In this document: one piece after another, positions 50,924 to 58,138 of the stretch
How positions within the stretch are numbered: position 1 is the stretch's first letter
Layout of the letters: each line of letters begins with the position of its first letter
From: Hyphomicrobium_A sp963745205
GTDB taxonomy: Bacteria; Pseudomonadota; Alphaproteobacteria; Rhizobiales; Hyphomicrobiaceae
Assembly (NCBI GenBank): GCA_963745205.1
Contig: CAVUWX010000005.1
Location: 62,001-126,000, forward strand
Reading direction: 5' to 3'
Length of the DNA: 64,000 bases
The notes under the pieces: model-generated
Database searches by the model: none
What the model was told of the DNA's origin: nothing
What the model saw: the letters and a program-made list of their open reading frames with translations, nothing else
Position numbers and translations under genes: made by a program

Positions 50924-51307
50924 TCACTTCTGTCCCGGCTGCCCGCGCATGTCGAAGCCATCCGGGATCTTCTCGGGTTTGTCGGTGTCGGTGTAAGGCT
51001 CGTGGCAGTGAGCAGTGAGGTCACGGTCTCGCATGTGCACCAGCCACTGCCTCGTCGAGCAGCCCTCGCGAGTGTAAGGTCCAACGTACCCGCATACGGC
51101 CGGCCAGTCGCACGTCAAGTAATAGGAAGCGCCCCTGCGCCGTTCGCAGCGATACGACCTGATTGGTGACTGTGGATCGGCGCGTTCTACCAAACGCAGC
51201 ATTTCGACGTGCGCTTCGCAATCCCGCACGGTCTCGTAGCTGAAGGTCGCAGTGGTCTGCGTCCCGTCCTGCATCGTCAGCACCATGTAGAGCGTTGCGG
51301 CGTCCAT
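50924..51307 (-). CDS. Hypothetical protein
   Basis: The 127-residue protein is unrecognised. It has several cysteines (RDCEAH, YRCERR, LTCDWPAVCGYVG, REGCSTRQ, AHCHEPY), suggesting a disulfide-rich fold, but no clear signal peptide. Its TGA overlaps the ATG at 50924 of the sensor kinase, so the two are translationally coupled. It is the third of three small co-oriented genes. Confidence 0.6.
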   Translation of the reverse strand: MDAATLYMVLTMQDGTQTTATFSYETVRDCEAHVEMLRLVERADPQSPIRSYRCERRRGASYYLTCDWPAVCGYVGPYTREGCSTRQWLVHMRDRDLTAHCHEPYTDTDKPEKIPDGFDMRGQPGQK

Positions 51308-51318
51308 GCTGTGAACCT

Positions 51319-51519
51319 CTAGTCTTCGCCTGTCGCGCTGAATTCGATTTCAGCGCCGCAGTTGGAATAGCAATAGGCAACTTGGTCCTTGTGCTGACGC
51401 CGGGCTCCAATCGCGCGCTGCATGCAGGCTTCCCGCGAAAGATGATAGCCAGCATGCTGATCGGCTGGCGCGCACCCAAGAGCGGTGCATAGAAAGACCA
51501 TGTACAGCGCGTCGTCCAT
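51319..51519 (-). CDS. Hypothetical small protein
   Basis: The 66-residue protein begins MDDALYMVFLCTALGCAPADQHAGYHLS and contains AYCYSNCGAEIEF. A short hydrophobic start could be a signal peptide. Its start and opening residues resemble the neighbouring 50924-51307 protein (MDAATLYMVLTMQ), so the two may be diverged copies. The ATG overlaps the stop of the upstream gene (TAATG). Confidence 0.55.
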   Translation of the reverse strand: MDDALYMVFLCTALGCAPADQHAGYHLSREACMQRAIGARRQHKDQVAYCYSNCGAEIEFSATGED

Positions 51520-52016
51520 TAGCCGCCCAATGCGCCATTCAACTGGGTCCACCTGTAAACGAGCCGGTTCCCGATCAGCCGCCAGTGCCTGCGATCCATC
51601 ACCCACACGGGCACCTTCACGCAGACGGCGCTGTCGCGGCCCGAGGGCTTCCACTCGTGACGGTGCGTCGAGGTATGGCACCCCGGCACGGTTGTCGGAG
51701 TGCCGCCGATAATCCAAGGCTTGTTCTTGGGCCCGTCGAAAGTAGTCACCAGAAGCTGCGTGGCGAGTACGAGGTCGCCCGTATCCTCTTCTCGTAGGAA
51801 ATCCACCCCAATCGTCTGGCACCGAGCCTTGTTGCCCCGCACCCGCTCGCTTTCAGCAACCTGCAGGCAGGCTTGCTTGTTGGACATCGGCACGACGAGC
51901 GGGTGGTGCACCGGCACTCGTGTGTGCACGAGCTTCATCCTCGGGTAGGCCTCGAAGTACCGCCCCAAACGATCAAGGTCCCAAGTCGGCAGACCCATGC
52001 CCGCGAGATAGAGCAC
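51519..52016 (-). CDS. Hypothetical protein
   Basis: The 165-residue protein is unrecognised. Conserved-looking parts are LPTWDLDRLGRYFEAYPRMKLVHTRVPVHHPLVVPMSNKQACLQVAE and VCVKVPVWVMDRRHWRLIGNRLVYRWTQLNGALGG. The start may be the GTG at 52016 or the ATG at 51938. It heads a four-gene minus-strand unit that ends with the sensor kinase, connected by stop-start overlaps. Confidence 0.55.
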   Translation of the reverse strand: MLYLAGMGLPTWDLDRLGRYFEAYPRMKLVHTRVPVHHPLVVPMSNKQACLQVAESERVRGNKARCQTIGVDFLREEDTGDLVLATQLLVTTFDGPKNKPWIIGGTPTTVPGCHTSTHRHEWKPSGRDSAVCVKVPVWVMDRRHWRLIGNRLVYRWTQLNGALGG

Positions 52017-52131
52017 TGAGCGGATCCCTGACTTCGCCGCCTGACGCCATCTCCACGTCAGCGGCGACGGGAAGATGACTTCTTGTTGCTGCCGAAGACG
52101 AGCGCATCCAGGCTACGCATTGAGGTTTTCC

Positions 52132-52701
52132 TCACTTGATCTCCCAGACCGTGTTGTGCGGGATGTCCATCGCGAACGAGCCGGCCGGCTCACCAGCCGG
52201 TGTCGGCACCGTGACGCAAGCAAATGGCTCGAGCCCAGTGATGCCCTTGTACTTGCCGGTGCCGCCCTTGATGAAATGCGTCCCGCAATCCATTTTCGGC
52301 TGCGCCTTGTCGAGTTCGCGCGTATCGAACGTTGAGAACACAGTATCACCGTCGGCGTCGGTCATGGCGCAGGCGCCGTCGAAGTACGTCTTGCCGCCTG
52401 TCTCAACCTTTATCGCGTGGCACTTGGCCTTCAACTTGTCGAACGCCGGCTCGCCTTTGGTGTTCTCCGTGGTGCCGACCATTTCCAGCGCGGTGACCTT
52501 ACCGACGCCGGAAAGTTCGGTGGTCCCCAAGGGATGGAACACGTAGTGCGAGGTGTAGCTCGTGGATCCCTTCTTCTCCAGCGGCGCCGCAAGAACGGCC
52601 GCAGGGGCAAAGGCCATGAGTGCCCCGGAGAGAAGCGCTGTCTTGACAAGTGTCCTCGCTGCGGCGGGTGCCGCGATTATGCTCGGATTTATGGGCTTCA
52701 T
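52132..52701 (-). CDS. Secreted hypothetical protein
   Basis: The 189-residue protein has a signal peptide (TALLSGALMAFAPAAVLAAP) and a mature beta-rich region: YTSHYVFHPLGTTELSGVGKVTALEMVGTTENTKGEPAFDKL, DGACAMTDADGDTVFSTFDT, MDCGTHFIKGGTGKYKGITGLEPFACVTV. The three cysteines and the KGGTGKYKGITG element recall small exported barrel proteins of the allene-oxide-cyclase-like type, but this is uncertain. It stands alone. Confidence 0.75.
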   Translation of the reverse strand: MKPINPSIIAAPAAARTLVKTALLSGALMAFAPAAVLAAPLEKKGSTSYTSHYVFHPLGTTELSGVGKVTALEMVGTTENTKGEPAFDKLKAKCHAIKVETGGKTYFDGACAMTDADGDTVFSTFDTRELDKAQPKMDCGTHFIKGGTGKYKGITGLEPFACVTVPTPAGEPAGSFAMDIPHNTVWEIK

Positions 52702-52914
52702 TGGTTCCTCCCTGGATTGAGCGGCGGCTTAAAGCCTATGCTCTGACCATGGGAACCGCCGCGGAGTGCGCTTGCGCTTGAGACGAGTGTGAGAGGGCTG
52801 TTGCTCAAACGCAAAAAAGCGTCGAATAACAACATGTGACGCATCGCTGGCAGGTTCAAGTGCTTCCGGGCCTAGAGTCAGCAAACGGCCGATGCTGTCG
52901 ATAAAGGCGTTGAG

Positions 52915-53187
52915 ATGCCGGCCGAACGGTGGTTCCGTCGTCTGATCGCTATCAGCGACCGCGACTCCCAGTCAAAGCGCCTCGGTGTGAAGCACTTCGG
53001 CGGCGAGCACGTCATCCCCGGCAATATCCTCGTGCGTCAGCGGGGAACCCAGTGGCACCCTGGCACGGGCGTTGGCATCGGCAGGGACCACACGATCTTC
53101 GCCGTGGTCGAGGGCGCGGTCGAGTTCAACACCAAGCTCAGGGGCCGCGTCTACGTTTCCGTGCGGCCGCAAGGGGTTGCCGAATAA
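52915..53187 (+). CDS. Ribosomal protein L27 paralogue with an abnormal N terminus
   Basis: The 90-residue protein carries most of L27: SKRLGVKHFGGEHVIPGNILVRQRGTQWHPGTGVGIGRDHTIFAVVEGAVEF and GRVYVSVRPQG. The normal L27 start, MAHKKAGGSSRNGRDS, which reaches the peptidyl-transferase centre, is replaced by MPAERWFRRLIAISDRDS. It stands alone without rplU, obgE or other usual neighbours, so it is a second copy, either a pseudogene or a specialised paralogue. Confidence 0.75.
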   Translation: MPAERWFRRLIAISDRDSQSKRLGVKHFGGEHVIPGNILVRQRGTQWHPGTGVGIGRDHTIFAVVEGAVEFNTKLRGRVYVSVRPQGVAE

Positions 53188-53252
53188 CGACGACTACGGT
53201 GCGCGTGAACTGCGAGCTCGCGGTGTTCAAGCCGGAGGCTTAAGAAAGAAAA

Positions 53253-53282
53253 AGGGCAACACCCATGCTCAGGTGTCGCCCT
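53253..53282. terminator. Terminator-like stem-loop
   Basis: AGGGCAACACC pairs with GGTGTCGCCCT over eight bases, an 11-base stem with one G-T type pair. A related hairpin lies at 55884-55916. Confidence 0.55.
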
Positions 53283-53470
53283 TCATGCCCGACCGCTTGC
53301 TGGGTCAGGACAGCTCGGCCACTCCCACCCCAGGGGGTTGAGGATGCAGTGGCGAGGGCTGATCCCTCGTCCGAGACCAGCCCCTAGCGCGCTCTTAGCA
53401 ATAGTTGATCAGTAAATCCGATCGGTAGCGCGCGTTGACATACGTGTACGCCCTCAGCGATGAGCGGCAC

Positions 53471-53484
53471 TTGACCTTGATCAA
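53471..53484 (+). promoter_or_regulatory. FNR/FixK-type box, one mismatch
   Basis: TTGACCTTGATCAA fits TTGA-N6-TCAA and differs from the strict TTGAT-N4-ATCAA at one base. It stands 58 bases before the start at 53542. Confidence 0.6.
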
Positions 53485-53541
53485 ACTGAGGTGCGGCACT
53501 TGTGTTATATCGGCGCGAAGAACGCTGTGGAGGAAACCCCC

Positions 53542-53901
53542 ATGTACAAGATCGAAAAATTCGCCACTACCATCCTCATGGCAGCTCTCGCCCTGACCAT
53601 GACGACCTTCGCTAGTCTTGGTGCCAGCCAGTTCGAGGGCGCCTGGAAAGTCACCGATACGAGCGGGAAGGCCTTCGAAATCACACTCGGCAGCGACGGA
53701 TCCGCAAAGGCCGACCGAACCGCCGAGGGCATGACCGGCACTTGGAAGGAAGAGGGCTCAGCTGCCGTCATAACGTGGGATACGGGCTGGACTACGAAGA
53801 TCTCCAAGGAAGGCGACAAATACACAAAGGCCGCCTTCAAGAAGGGCGAACCCACGAGCGGTAAGCCCACCAACACGTCGGACGCCGAAAAGATCAAGTA
53901 A
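53542..53901 (+). CDS. Small secreted protein of unknown function
   Basis: The 119-residue protein has a signal peptide (TTILMAALALTMTTFASLGA) and a mature part reading QFEGAWKVTDTSGKAFEITLGSDGSAKADRTAEGMTGTWKEEGSAAVITWDTGWTTKIS, a repeat-like beta pattern of the lipocalin-related small secreted type. GGAGG lies eight bases before the ATG. A FixK-type box lies 58 bases upstream, suggesting expression at low oxygen. Confidence 0.8.
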   Translation: MYKIEKFATTILMAALALTMTTFASLGASQFEGAWKVTDTSGKAFEITLGSDGSAKADRTAEGMTGTWKEEGSAAVITWDTGWTTKISKEGDKYTKAAFKKGEPTSGKPTNTSDAEKIK

Positions 53902-54154
53902 GCGCGCCCGTTTCCGGCGATGTACCAAACCCTCCGCTCCGTCTCCGACCACCACGTGTTCGTGGTCTGCCGGGACGGCAGGTTGACGATCTGCCCGATC
54001 ACTTCCGCAATCTAGGCCCATGGCAGGGAATGCACCGCGGGGGAGATCGAGAAACTCAAGGCACACTAACACCGGGCGCTCGCGCACGTTCAGGCACCGT
54101 TCAAAGTCGAGCGGAAAAGATGGGCTCTTATCAATTGGAGCTCGGAGAAAACTG

Positions 54155-54376
54155 ATGGTTTCCGCTTGGTGGCTGATGACTGCCTTCTTAGCCGGAGCAA
54201 CGGTTTCTGGCGTCTGGTTTTGGCTACAGGACTACCTCGATCGCGCCTATCTTGATCACACCTACGGTGTGAAAGAGGGCGATCAACGACGTTCATCGTC
54301 CTCAGGCGGCTCAGTCCCGAGCGGAGTGCTTGATAGCGCATCCCAAGTGGCCGAGCAGGGCATCGAAGCCGCCTGA
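54155..54376 (+). CDS. Small membrane-anchored protein
   Basis: The 73-residue protein has one hydrophobic segment (AWWLMTAFLAGATVSGVWFWL) near its start followed by a charged, serine-rich tail. GGAG lies before the ATG at 54155. The longer frame upstream to 54020 is arginine-rich and unlikely. No family is recognised. Confidence 0.55.
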   Translation: MVSAWWLMTAFLAGATVSGVWFWLQDYLDRAYLDHTYGVKEGDQRRSSSSGGSVPSGVLDSASQVAEQGIEAA

Positions 54377-54416
54377 ATCCCGCCGTCCGATCAACAACGC
54401 GGCTATGCGCGTTGGC

Positions 54417-55742
54417 TTAAGGCTGGACCAGAGCCTGCTTAGGTGAGGCAGGTGCTACGCGCCAGATGGTGTTGCCCACGTCGTCCGCCACCAGGAGCGC
54501 GCCCTTCTTGTCGATGACGACCCCCACGGGGCGGCCGCGCGCATTGCCGTCGGCGTCGATGAAACCACTGAGGATGTCCTCTGGCGGCCCCGACGGCTGG
54601 CCGTCTTTGAACGGCACGAAGATCACCTTGTAACCTGCGGCCGGATCGCGGTTCCAGGAGCCGTGCTGACCAATGAAGGCGCCGCCCCGGAAATGCTCGG
54701 GCAGCAGCTTGCCATCATAGAATGCAAGCCCCAGCGAGGCCGTATGCGCGCCGAGGCCATAGTCGGGCACGAGTGCCTTGGCGACGAGGTCCGGTTTCTG
54801 CTCCTTCACGCGCGTATCGATGTGCTGGCCGAAATAACTGAAGGGCCAGCCGTAGAAGCCACCATCCTTCACGGTCGTGAGGTAGTCCGGGGGTACATCG
54901 TTGCCAAGTTCGTCGCGCTCGTTGACGACGGTCCATAGCTGCTTTGACTGCGGCTGCCAGCCCAACCCAACCGGATTGCGCAGGCCGGAGGCGAAGATGC
55001 GGCTGTGGCCAGTGGCCGGATCGATTTCGAGAATTGCAGCGCGGCCCTCTTCCTTGTCGAGGCCGTTCTCGCCGACGTTGCTGTTGGAGCCCACGGTCAC
55101 GTAGAGCTTCTTGCCGTCCTCACTGGCGATGACGTTCTTGGTCCAGTGGTGATCGATGGGACCGCCTGGGAGGTCGGCGACCTTTTCGCCGGCCTGGGAG
55201 ACATTCTCACCATCATAGCGGAAGCGCAGAAGTGCGTCGGTATCGGCCACGTAGAAGGCGTCGCCCACAAGCGCCATGCCCAAGGGCGAGTTAAGGCCGG
55301 TGAGGAACGTGCGCTTGATCTCGGCCGCGCCGCCGTCGCCGTCGGCATCGCGCAGGAGCGTGATGCGGTTGGGGCTCGCCTTCTTGGTGCTACCGGCGCG
55401 CTTCATGAAGAAGCTCATGAACCAAGCCTTGAGGCCCGTGCCTTCCTTTGGCCGCGGCGGAGCGTCGGTCTCGGCCACAAGGACGTCGCCGTTTGGCAAC
55501 ACATAGAGCCAGCGCGGATGATCGAGATCCTTGGCGAAGGCCGTCACCCGCATGCCTTTAGAGGCGGAGGGCGAAGTACCTGCGGGCCAACTCTTGGCCG
55601 GCGCGATGTTGACTGTCGGAACGAGCGAGTGCTCGGGTTGCGGGAGCTGCGGGTTCGGACCAAACCCCGGCGCATATTCTTGGCTTTGGGCAACCCCGGA
55701 AAGCAATATGGCGCCGACAAAGAGTGCTGCCAGCGAGCGCAT
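54417..55742 (-). CDS. PQQ-dependent sugar/sorbosone dehydrogenase, periplasmic
   Basis: The 441-residue protein has a signal peptide (SLAALFVGAILLSGVAQ) and a six-bladed beta-propeller of the glucose/sorbosone dehydrogenase family: FAKDLDHPRWLYVLPNGDVLVAETD, LNSPLGMALVGDAFYVADTDALLRF, HHWTKNVIASEDGKKLYVTVGSNSNVGENG, ILEIDPATGHSRIFASGLRNPVGLGWQPQ, YGWPFSYFGQHID and FIGQHGSWNRDPAAGYKV. Such enzymes oxidise sugars or aldehydes in the periplasm with PQQ. The presence of a pqqA gene in the same window supports a PQQ role. The natural substrate is unknown. Confidence 0.88.
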   Translation of the reverse strand: MRSLAALFVGAILLSGVAQSQEYAPGFGPNPQLPQPEHSLVPTVNIAPAKSWPAGTSPSASKGMRVTAFAKDLDHPRWLYVLPNGDVLVAETDAPPRPKEGTGLKAWFMSFFMKRAGSTKKASPNRITLLRDADGDGGAAEIKRTFLTGLNSPLGMALVGDAFYVADTDALLRFRYDGENVSQAGEKVADLPGGPIDHHWTKNVIASEDGKKLYVTVGSNSNVGENGLDKEEGRAAILEIDPATGHSRIFASGLRNPVGLGWQPQSKQLWTVVNERDELGNDVPPDYLTTVKDGGFYGWPFSYFGQHIDTRVKEQKPDLVAKALVPDYGLGAHTASLGLAFYDGKLLPEHFRGGAFIGQHGSWNRDPAAGYKVIFVPFKDGQPSGPPEDILSGFIDADGNARGRPVGVVIDKKGALLVADDVGNTIWRVAPASPKQALVQP

Positions 55743-56155
55743 ATATGGACCTCCCGAGCGATCAGATATTCAGCGTGACCGAACAACAACGATGCGATCG
55801 TTTCGGTTCCAGTACAGCCAGCGACGGCTGCGCGCTCGTGCAGTGCCAGCTCGCAGTGTTCAAGCTGGAGACGTAAAAAGAGAGGCGACACCAGACGCTC
55901 AACCCGGGGTGTTGCCCTGAAATGGCCTGACCTTTTGAGGGACGGCTCGAGGGGGGCGTGCCTAATCAGGCTGGTGAACTCAAAACTGTCCAGCGATGGT
56001 GCGGTTCCGCAAATCATGCCGATGGCAGTGGATAACTGCGGCTCAGCTTCGACCACCCGTGATTGGGCACAGCCCATTCCGCACGGCAGGGATTGTCCCG
56101 CCTGGCCATTTCGCGCAAGTCTGCGGGGCTGCAAGCAAATAGGAGGGGCACGATC
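55743..56155. other. Intergenic region with a gene-end remnant and hairpin
   Basis: At 55833-55876 the plus frame ends QCQLAVFKLET, a copy of the 53202-53242 remnant, followed by a hairpin (GGCGACACC/GGTGTTGCC, 55884-55916). Nothing else is recognisable. Confidence 0.5.
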
Positions 56156-56312
56156 ATGAGTCTTAAAGAGCATACTCGGAGCGATCACGTTCGCCTTTGT
56201 CGTCGTTGGAGCAGTCGCGACGATTGCTTCGGTCGCTGTGCAGCCCGCTATCGCGGGTGACTCGGACGGCGGTGACGGCACAGGCGGAGGCTCAGGTAAA
56301 CAGGGGCCCTGA
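56156..56312 (+). pseudogene. Small secreted-peptide gene with a frameshift
   Basis: GGAGGGG precedes the ATG at 56156. After four codons an extra base shifts the frame; removing it joins MSLK to SILGAITFAFVVVGAVATIA, a signal peptide, and to GDSDGGDGTGGGSGKQGP at the end. The peptide would be about 51 residues. It is either a sequencing indel or a decayed gene. Confidence 0.55.
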
Positions 56313-56342
56313 AAGCTAGGCACCGGCTATAGCGCAACAGAA

Positions 56343-56366
56343 AGCCCCGCTCGGATCGGCGGGGCT
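56343..56366. terminator. Stem-loop between the small peptide gene and the FliJ-like gene
   Basis: AGCCCCGC pairs with GCGGGGCT over eight bases; it may serve both converging genes. Confidence 0.6.
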
Positions 56367-56730
56367 ACGTTCTAGTTGAGGGCGATCTCGGCCGCGCGAC
56401 CCTTGCTTGCCTCGGTGCCGGCACGTCGGCGCGGTTGAGTTGCTCCAGCGCATCGTCGCGCTCTCGCAGAGCCTCCTCGAGCTTCACCTTCAGGACGGCG
56501 GCAGACACCCGCAGGTTTTCGCGGCGTTGCCTCGCCGATTTGGCGAAGTTTGAATAGGCTGGATGGATGGGGTCTTCGATCTTGGTGCGGTTCTCTTCGG
56601 CCTTGATCTGGCGATCGAGGCCAGAGGCAGTGTCTTGAAGCTCGCTGATCAAGGACTCGAGATCGGCAACCTTCGCGCGCTTCATCCGTAGAGCCGTCTC
56701 AAGCGACGCGTTCCGAGATTCGGATTTCAT
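56365..56730 (-). CDS. FliJ-like coiled-coil protein
   Basis: The 121-residue protein is almost entirely coiled coil: ALRMKRAKVADLESLISELQDTASGLDRQIKAEENRTKIEDPIHPAYSNFAKSARQRRENLRVSAAVLKVKLEEALRERDDALEQL. The pattern and the DP-x-H-x-A-Y motif match the FliJ-type flagellar chaperones annotated in rhizobia. No flagellar genes lie nearby, so this is an orphan copy. The ATG at 56730 begins the conserved part. Confidence 0.65.
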   Translation of the reverse strand: MKSESRNASLETALRMKRAKVADLESLISELQDTASGLDRQIKAEENRTKIEDPIHPAYSNFAKSARQRRENLRVSAAVLKVKLEEALRERDDALEQLNRADVPAPRQARVARPRSPSTRT

Positions 56731-56786
56731 AATTCTCATCAATGAACTAGTTAACTGTCCTCCCATGTATTCTCTCGCCCCACACA

Positions 56787-56814
56787 AAAAAAGCCCCGGC
56801 TTGCGACCGGGGCT
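56787..56814 (-). terminator. Rho-independent terminator of the 56821-57147 gene
   Basis: AGCCCCGG and CCGGGGCT form an eight-base stem; on the minus strand it is followed by a run of T residues. It lies just past the stop codon at 56821. Confidence 0.85.
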
Positions 56815-56820
56815 CTCTAG

Positions 56821-57147
56821 TTAGTGGTGAGTTGGCAAGGACAGCATCACCTGCCGACCCAGCCTCTGCTTCCGTATGACGCCTCGAGCTGCGCACGGGC
56901 GACTGGCTTCGCCCGGAGAGCACTGCATCAGCTCTGCGAGCCTGCGGTTGTTCACCGGTTCGCCGGCGAGGATCAGCGCCGCAACGACGGCGCGCTCGAA
57001 TTCCCGCGACGGCTGCCAGGTCGGCACCGGCTGCAGGACTTCCACCTGCGGCGCCGGCTTCGGCTTGCGCTTGAACCGCGAGGCGATGGCTTCCCAAACC
57101 TCGCGGACGGTGTAATGGTCGTGGGTAGCTTCAATCATGGCCGACAT
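56821..57147 (-). CDS. Small winged-helix-like protein
   Basis: The 108-residue protein begins with a helix (HYTVREVWEAIASRFKRKPKPAPQ) and has a C-terminal part that looks like a winged helix: RAVVAALILAGEPVNNRRLAELMQCSPGEASR, then GVIRKQRLGRQVMLSLP. A DNA-binding role is inferred. The start may be 57147 or the ATG at 57138. It is divergent from 57137-57604 with overlapping starts, and a strong terminator follows. Confidence 0.6.
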   Translation of the reverse strand: MSAMIEATHDHYTVREVWEAIASRFKRKPKPAPQVEVLQPVPTWQPSREFERAVVAALILAGEPVNNRRLAELMQCSPGEASRPCAARGVIRKQRLGRQVMLSLPTHH

Positions 57148-57604
57148 CCCATGGTTGTTGCAGGGCTCGGCGCGGTTGCCTGACCGCGTCCGGGCCCGAC
57201 TGTTCTGGCGAGAAGCTCATCAGGGGCTTTCGCCCGACCCTCGCCGCTCGGAGCACGAGCTCGCGGCTAGGTTTCGCTCTCATCGAATTGTTGGGATTGG
57301 GCCGGCTCAGGAAATGGTTTCCGAGTATCCAGCAATGTCTAATATGGCATCAAAGGGGTTGTGGTTGGCATCTGAGCTTGACTTGTATAGTAAAATTGTC
57401 GTGAGTTGCTTAGAACATCTTGAGACCATAGAGAAACCAAAGGTGAACTATGTTATTCGCCGAGTTTCCGAACGGCTGCCAGATCGATTTCGAGAGCCCC
57501 GAGCCCGAGCCATGGCACTCATCCGAGCCGCGACCCCCGTGGTGGTGCTCGATGAGCGCGACGGCACCAAGCAGGTCGTGTGGGCGCCCGGCGACGAGGA
57601 TTAA
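57137..57604 (+). CDS. Hypothetical protein with an AT-rich centre
   Basis: The 155-residue frame is unrecognised. Its middle (ASKGLWLASELDLYSKIVVSCLEHLETIEKPKVNYVIRR) is encoded by DNA clearly richer in A and T than its surroundings, a sign of recent transfer. A shorter version may start at 57314. The first 60 residues, high in Arg and Pro, may be spurious. It is divergent from the winged-helix gene. Confidence 0.45.
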   Translation: MADIPWLLQGSARLPDRVRARLFWREAHQGLSPDPRRSEHELAARFRSHRIVGIGPAQEMVSEYPAMSNMASKGLWLASELDLYSKIVVSCLEHLETIEKPKVNYVIRRVSERLPDRFREPRARAMALIRAATPVVVLDERDGTKQVVWAPGDED

Positions 57605-57735
57605 CAACGCGAACAGCGGCGCCGCGCGGTGCTATACTAGGCGTGCCTCGAGTGGTGGAACTCCCCTTCCCACCTCGGGGCCGGGGCGCCTCTCCAGCCA
57701 CTCCCCATCAGCCCGGGCAGGATCGAGGCGCCCTA

Positions 57736-57977
57736 CTATTCGAGGAAGCCAGACGGCGGTTTGGGAGGCTTGGCTTTCGGTGCCTTGAGATCCGCGAGCA
57801 GGTGCCTCCCCTTCGGCGTGATGACCGCATACGCGCCGACGAGGAACACAACTCCTGACCGTTCCAACTCTTTCGCGAGCCAAGTTCCTCATCGAGGATC
57901 CGCGCCGGCTTGCCTTCGGCGGCGAGCCGCTCAAGCATCTTGCGGTCGCGGTCGATCAACGCGCCCACTTCCACCAT
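57736..57977 (-). pseudogene. Hypothetical gene with frameshift, related to the 58135-58881 gene
   Basis: From the ATG at 57977 the frame gives LIDRDRKMLERLAAEGKPARILDEEL, then shifts near 57880-57882. In the other frame it continues LAKELERSGVVFLVGAYAVITPKGRHLLADLKAPKAKPPKPPSGFLE and stops at 57736. This matches the first 60 residues of the 58135-58881 protein (LIRYSRRRKIALEKLASEGKATRLMDEDL and AIITPNGRRLLAG). It overlaps the small membrane gene upstream. Confidence 0.65.
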
Positions 57978-58138
57978 CCGCGCCGCTGCGCGATGAACCC
58001 GAGCACGACACCGGCCTGCGTCAGGAACCCCACCGTACAAGGCCAGATTGTCGTGTCGTCGTGCAGCCCGCCCGCGAGCGTGAACGGCACAATGCCGACG
58101 AGGAAAAGGGTGATCGTGATAATCCGGTTGTCGGTCAT
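57956..58138 (-). CDS. Small membrane protein of unknown function
   Basis: The 60-residue protein has two hydrophobic segments (ITITLFLVGIVPFTLAGG and VGFLTQAGVVLGFIAQ) and a basic end (RRGWWKWAR). Its ATG overlaps the 58135-58881 stop (ATGA), and it overlaps the next gene, so it belongs to the operon. Confidence 0.65.
   Translation of the reverse strand: MTDNRIITITLFLVGIVPFTLAGGLHDDTTIWPCTVGFLTQAGVVLGFIAQRRGWWKWAR

Larger units (their letters stand above)
53188..53541. other. Intergenic region with a gene-end remnant, a hairpin and a FixK-like box
   Basis: At 53202-53242 the plus frame ends NCELAVFKPEA, a remnant repeated at 55833-55876. A terminator-like hairpin follows (53253-53282), and a FixK-type site lies at 53471-53484. 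Confidence 0.5.
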
